A DNA stretch of 8,060 nucleotides, taken from NCBI GenBank assembly GCA_027294925.1, contig JAPULM010000019.1, positions 1 to 8,060 of the forward strand, written 5' to 3'. Shown here in pieces: positions 5,297 through 8,060 of the stretch. Position 1 is the first letter of the stretch. Each line of letters starts with the position of its first letter. The notes below the pieces were generated by a model, which made no database searches, had not been told where the DNA came from, and was given only the letters and a program-made list of their open reading frames with translations. Both the position numbers and the translations under genes were made by a program. The stretch is from a bacterium. Its GTDB lineage: Bacteria; Tectomicrobia; Entotheonellia; Entotheonellales; Entotheonellaceae.

Positions 5297-5386
5297 CAGT
5301 GCTACGGTGTCATGGCGGAAGGGGCTCAGATCGCCAGTCGGAAACTCTGGTCCTAGTCCAAATGCTAAGCGTTCAGGGATCTCAAC

Positions 5387-6268
5387 ATGAACCAACAAGA
5401 AATCGACCAACAGGTGTTTGATCTGTATGACGAGTACTGCCACGGCGATATCAATCGGCGTGAGTTCTTGAGCCGAGCGGCAGCCCTAACCATCGCCGGT
5501 GTGTCTGCACTGGCCATGGCCCAGGCCTTGCTGCCGCGCTACGCCGAGGCGCAGACCATTTCATTCACCGATAAGCGCATCAAAGGGCTGTACGTAGAGT
5601 ACCCGTCACCGGGTGGGACATCGGGGCTGATGCGGGGATACCTGGTACAGCCGAGGCGCGATGGCTCGTTCCCCGCCGTTCTCGTGATCCACGAGAACCG
5701 GGGCTTGAACCCATACGTGGAAGATGTGGCACGCCGTGCCGCCGTCGAAGGATTCCTGGCCTTGGCGCCGGACGGACTCTCGCCCGTGGGTGGCTATCCG
5801 GGCAACGATGACGACGGTCGCAGCCTGCAACGAAGCCTGAACCGAGACAAACTGCGCCAGGACATGGTCAATAGCGCCCGGTATCTGAAGTCACGCGCGT
5901 TGTCGAACGGCAAGCTTGGCGCTACCGGATTTTGCTGGGGCGGCGGGACGACCAACTTTCTAGCGGTCACGCTCGGCAGCGACCTGAATGCCGGTGTCCC
6001 GTTCTACGGCGCTGCGCCCCCATCCGACGACATCGGTAAGATTCGAGCCTCGATGCTGATCCAGTTCGCCGAGAACGACAATCGGATTAACGCCATGTGG
6101 CCGGCCTACGAAGCGGCGCTCAAGGCCAACGGCGTGACCTACCAGATGCATTCCTACCCGGGCACGCGGCACGGCTTCCACAACAACTCGCCGCCGCGTT
6201 ACCACGAGGCGGCGGCGAAGCTGGCATGGGAGCGTACCGTTGCCTTCTTCAAACAGCATCTTGGTTAG
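5387..6268 (+). CDS. Tat-exported dienelactone hydrolase family protein
   Basis: A 293-aa alpha/beta hydrolase of the dienelactone hydrolase family. Residues 24-56 form a twin-arginine signal: NRREFLSR, a hydrophobic stretch (AAALTIAGVSALAMAQALL) and a probable AEA cleavage site near residue 55, so the enzyme should be folded in the cytoplasm and exported. The catalytic triad is visible as C183 in GFCWGGG, D231 in AENDNRIN and H262 in GTRHGFHN; E103 in VIHENRGLNPY is the conserved Glu near the nucleophile. Cytoplasmic dienelactone hydrolases open lactones in chlorocatechol breakdown; secreted relatives have unclear substrates, so only the class is assigned. ATG 5387 is preceded by AGGGA at seven-base spacing. 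It lies 90 bp downstream of the 2-hydroxyacid dehydrogenase gene on the same strand. The 23 residues before the twin arginines are longer than in most Tat signals. Confidence 0.92.
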   Translation: MNQQEIDQQVFDLYDEYCHGDINRREFLSRAAALTIAGVSALAMAQALLPRYAEAQTISFTDKRIKGLYVEYPSPGGTSGLMRGYLVQPRRDGSFPAVLVIHENRGLNPYVEDVARRAAVEGFLALAPDGLSPVGGYPGNDDDGRSLQRSLNRDKLRQDMVNSARYLKSRALSNGKLGATGFCWGGGTTNFLAVTLGSDLNAGVPFYGAAPPSDDIGKIRASMLIQFAENDNRINAMWPAYEAALKANGVTYQMHSYPGTRHGFHNNSPPRYHEAAAKLAWERTVAFFKQHLG

Positions 6269-6293
6269 GCATTGAGCGGTTCCTTCTATGCCT
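6267..6293 (+). terminator. Weak hairpin at the 3' end of the hydrolase gene
   Basis: AGGCAT (6267-6272, overlapping the TAG stop) pairs with ATGCCT (6288-6293) around a 15-nt loop. No T-run follows directly; TTTTTT appears only at about 6332-6337. Weak candidate for transcript end. Confidence 0.25.
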
Positions 6294-6529
6294 CAGAGTA
6301 AACTGAAGGCGCGGCTGGATGACAGATTAGATTTTTTCTATCACATGAGAAGAGAGATAGCTGACCATGGCACTTCATTTCGGCATCAAAACGCTACCTC
6401 TATGCGCCGCCACCCGCCTCGTGGCGCTTAAACCGCGGCTTCCTGGGCGGCTGCGATGCGTATGGTTGTGTGCGGCCCGATTTGACATACATCTGACAGT
6501 CTCGGCCCGAGCGTTCATGACGCATCCGG

Positions 6530-7291
6530 CTAAAAATGTTGGGCCAGTTTATCGACGATAAGACGGCCGATGTTGAGAGAAGCGGTCGCGGCGGGTGACG
6601 GCGCATTACACACGTTCACAATGCGCTCGGTCTCTTGGATCATAAAGTCGTCCACCATCGAACCGTCCGGCAGCAGAGCCTGGGCGCGAATCTCCGGCAC
6701 GAGATGCTGCAGCGCCCGCACGAAAGCAGCTTTGCTGAACGAGCGCCACATCTCGCCCAAGCCGGTCTGCCAATACTTTGCCGCGAGTCGAATAAACCCC
6801 GGATAGGTTAAGGTTTCAAACAAATCGGCAACATTGATATCCGTTTTGCTGTATCCCTCGCGCGCTAACGCCAGGACCGCATTCGGCCCACACGCCACCC
6901 CACCCTCGATCATGCGGGTGAAGTGAACCCCCAGAAAGGGGAAGCTGGGGTCCGGCACTGGATAAATCAAATTGCGACATAAGTGCTGCGCTTCCGGCTT
7001 CACTTCAAAGTATTCACCGCGAAACGGCACGATTTTGGCTTGCGGTTTCACCCCACTCATGCCGGCCACCCGATCCGAGTGCAACCCCGCACAGTTGACC
7101 ACGTAATCGACGCTGAAGTCACCCGCCGTGGTTTGCAGGGCCACCTGGCCGCTTTGCACCCGCATGCCCGTCACCCGCGCATTGGTGATAATGCTGCCAT
7201 CACGCTCCTGAATACGCTCGGCCAGCCGTTGGCAAACCTGCTTGTAGTTCACGATGCCCGCTTCCGATACATGAATCGCTTTGATGGCCAG
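6530..7291 (-). pseudogene. lhgO: 5'-truncated L-2-hydroxyglutarate oxidase remnant
   Basis: Intact members oxidise L-2-hydroxyglutarate to 2-oxoglutarate with FAD and are about 400 aa. Here the homologous frame reads LAIKAIHVSEAGIVNYK, then VCQRLAERI, VDYVVNCAGLHSDRVA, IVPFRGEYFEV, LIYPVPDPSFPFLGVHFTR, GPNAVLALAREGY and ends with NAPSPAATASLNIGRLIVDKL, all typical of the middle and C-terminal parts. About 150 N-terminal residues are missing, including the GxGxxG FAD-binding motif. Homology stops at about 7291, where a G-rich repeat begins, and an in-frame TAA lies at 7301-7303. The GTG at 7250-7252 could start a 240-aa product, but it would lack the FAD site and has no good ribosome binding site. 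I call it a pseudogene. The rest of the frame has no internal stop or shift, so the truncation is probably recent or the fragment retains some use. Confidence 0.85.
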
Positions 7292-7312
7292 GGAGGAGGG
7301 TTAGGGTGAGGG
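7291..7312. repeat. G-rich intergenic repeat at the lhgO break
   Basis: The plus strand reads GGGAGGAGG followed by GTTAGGGTGAGGG. From memory, sequences with this GGGTTAGGGTGAGGG core are common, multi-copy intergenic elements in many bacterial genomes. It sits precisely where lhgO homology ends, between lhgO and the CoA-transferase gene. Only one copy is in the window, so its repeat status rests on recognition rather than on data here. Confidence 0.5.
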
Positions 7313-7367
7313 TCGTTTTGCCCCTCAGAAGTCACTGATGGCGATGCCGGGCATTCTATCCCTCCAC

Positions 7368-8060
7368 TTATACCACGCCATCGGTGACCAGTTGCTCGAT
7401 CTCCTCGTCTGATAATCCCAGGCCATGCCGGAGCACATAGTCGTTACCCTCGCCCAACAACGGTGCCGTCTTGCGCAAGACGGCACGACGCCCATTGACT
7501 CGCCACGGCGCCGCAACGATCCGTTCATAGCCGGTGTACGGGTGAGAGGAGGCCAACCAGCCCGAGCAGGCGCTGAAGATTGGGGCGTTATCTGTTTCTT
7601 CCAGCTCCAAGACCTCGGCGGACAGGATGTTGAGCACCCGACAGCGCGACACGATCTCGGTCTTGCTCTTGCCGTTTAGCTCGAGTTGCACAGCCTCCAG
7701 ATCGCACTCGCTGGCGAGCGGCACATGGAGGGCGATCTCTGTGCCGTCGTCGGCAATCACCAACACGTTTTGGTCACCGCGCGCCTCGGGGCCGCGGGTT
7801 CCGATCAAGGTGCCAGCGGCTTCGATCTGGGAGACGTCGATGCGTATGCCGCCGTGGCCCTCGGTGGCGCTAAGAACGCCAGCCAGGGCGCCCAAGGTTG
7901 CGAACAACGCGGCGTTCGGATCGCTGATGGAATAGGTCGGGGAGCCGATGAACTCGCCATCCGACTTGATGAGGTGCTCCGCGCCGGCCAGGGCGCTCAA
8001 CACCAGGCCGTAGGAACGCAGGTCGTGCAGGGTAGATTCTCGGCCGGGTCCACTCATGGC
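7368..8060 (-). CDS. CaiB/BaiF family CoA-transferase, C-terminal part (runs off window)
   Basis: About 230 residues of a class III CoA-transferase, which moves CoA between carboxylic acids. The frame is open through 8058-8060, so the gene continues upstream; the ATG at 8055-8057 is internal. Homologous features: SGPGRESTLHDLRSYGLVLSALAG, usually found about 130-150 residues into the family; SPTYSISDPNAALFATLGALAGVL; GGIRIDVSQIEA; and the C-terminal YVLRHGLGLSDEEIEQLVTDGVV ending. The catalytic Asp lies in the missing part and cannot be checked. Single-domain members are about 400 aa; double-length fused forms also exist and cannot be excluded. The stop (7368-7370) is about 55 bp from the G-rich repeat. 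Substrate unknown. Confidence 0.9.
   Translation of the reverse strand, partial: AMSGPGRESTLHDLRSYGLVLSALAGAEHLIKSDGEFIGSPTYSISDPNAALFATLGALAGVLSATEGHGGIRIDVSQIEAAGTLIGTRGPEARGDQNVLVIADDGTEIALHVPLASECDLEAVQLELNGKSKTEIVSRCRVLNILSAEVLELEETDNAPIFSACSGWLASSHPYTGYERIVAAPWRVNGRRAVLRKTAPLLGEGNDYVLRHGLGLSDEEIEQLVTDGVV

Noticed and set aside
5291..5305. GTAGC-AGT-GCTAC hairpin at the dehydrogenase stop codon as a terminator
   Set aside because: Five-base stem with a 3-nt loop and no T-run; too weak to separate the two genes transcriptionally.
6367..6561. 64-codon plus-strand frame between the hydrolase and lhgO
   Set aside because: No good ribosome binding site or recognisable sequence; it runs into the 3' end of the lhgO remnant antisense.
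1..8060. CRISPR array, tRNA or rRNA genes
   Set aside because: No regularly spaced repeat series, no GGTTCGA-type T-arm and no conserved rRNA stretch was found on reading both strands.

Overview
The window reads as an accessory-rich stretch of a moderately GC-rich bacterial chromosome. Good Shine-Dalgarno sites (GGAGG type) and sigma70-like TTGACA/TATAAT promoters are easy to find. A luciferase-like F420-type oxidoreductase, a DUF1989 protein, a Tat-exported dienelactone hydrolase, an L-2-hydroxyglutarate oxidase remnant and a CaiB/BaiF CoA-transferase together suggest a metabolically versatile, probably uncultured Gram-negative lineage (proteobacterial or Tectomicrobia/Rokubacteria-like). 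That placement is inference; no rRNA or tRNA marker is present.

Left part (1-2160): two small toxin-antitoxin-like modules, both on the minus strand. Module A (59-769) pairs a GTG-started 144-aa protein that looks like a free-standing PD-(D/E)XK nuclease of the CdiA C-terminal tRNase type with a 90-aa protein carrying a possible Cys2His2 metal site and an acidic tail. Module B (1364-2012) is a clear vapBC pair with a near-consensus promoter. An identical 58-bp sequence lies just 3' of module A (1-58) and, in the same orientation, 3' of module B (1152-1209). This links the two modules to one repeat family. The space between them (770-1363) is non-coding, with a GC-rich palindromic patch.

Middle part (2463-6268): metabolic genes. 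A DUF1989 (urea carboxylase-associated family) gene with its own promoter and a luciferase-like monooxygenase gene run leftward. Divergent from them, a D-isomer-specific 2-hydroxyacid dehydrogenase and a Tat-exported dienelactone hydrolase run rightward. The divergent intergenic region holds several GATGGG[A/T]T motifs that could be operator half-sites. The enzymes share a theme of organic-acid oxidation and hydrolysis, but no single pathway can be named.

Right part (6530-8060): a 5'-truncated lhgO, cut where a G-rich intergenic repeat begins and so missing its FAD-binding N-terminus, and the C-terminal half of a CaiB/BaiF CoA-transferase that runs off the window edge. The best candidates for something little described are the orphan CdiA-CT-like nuclease/partner pair and the repeat it shares with vapBC.
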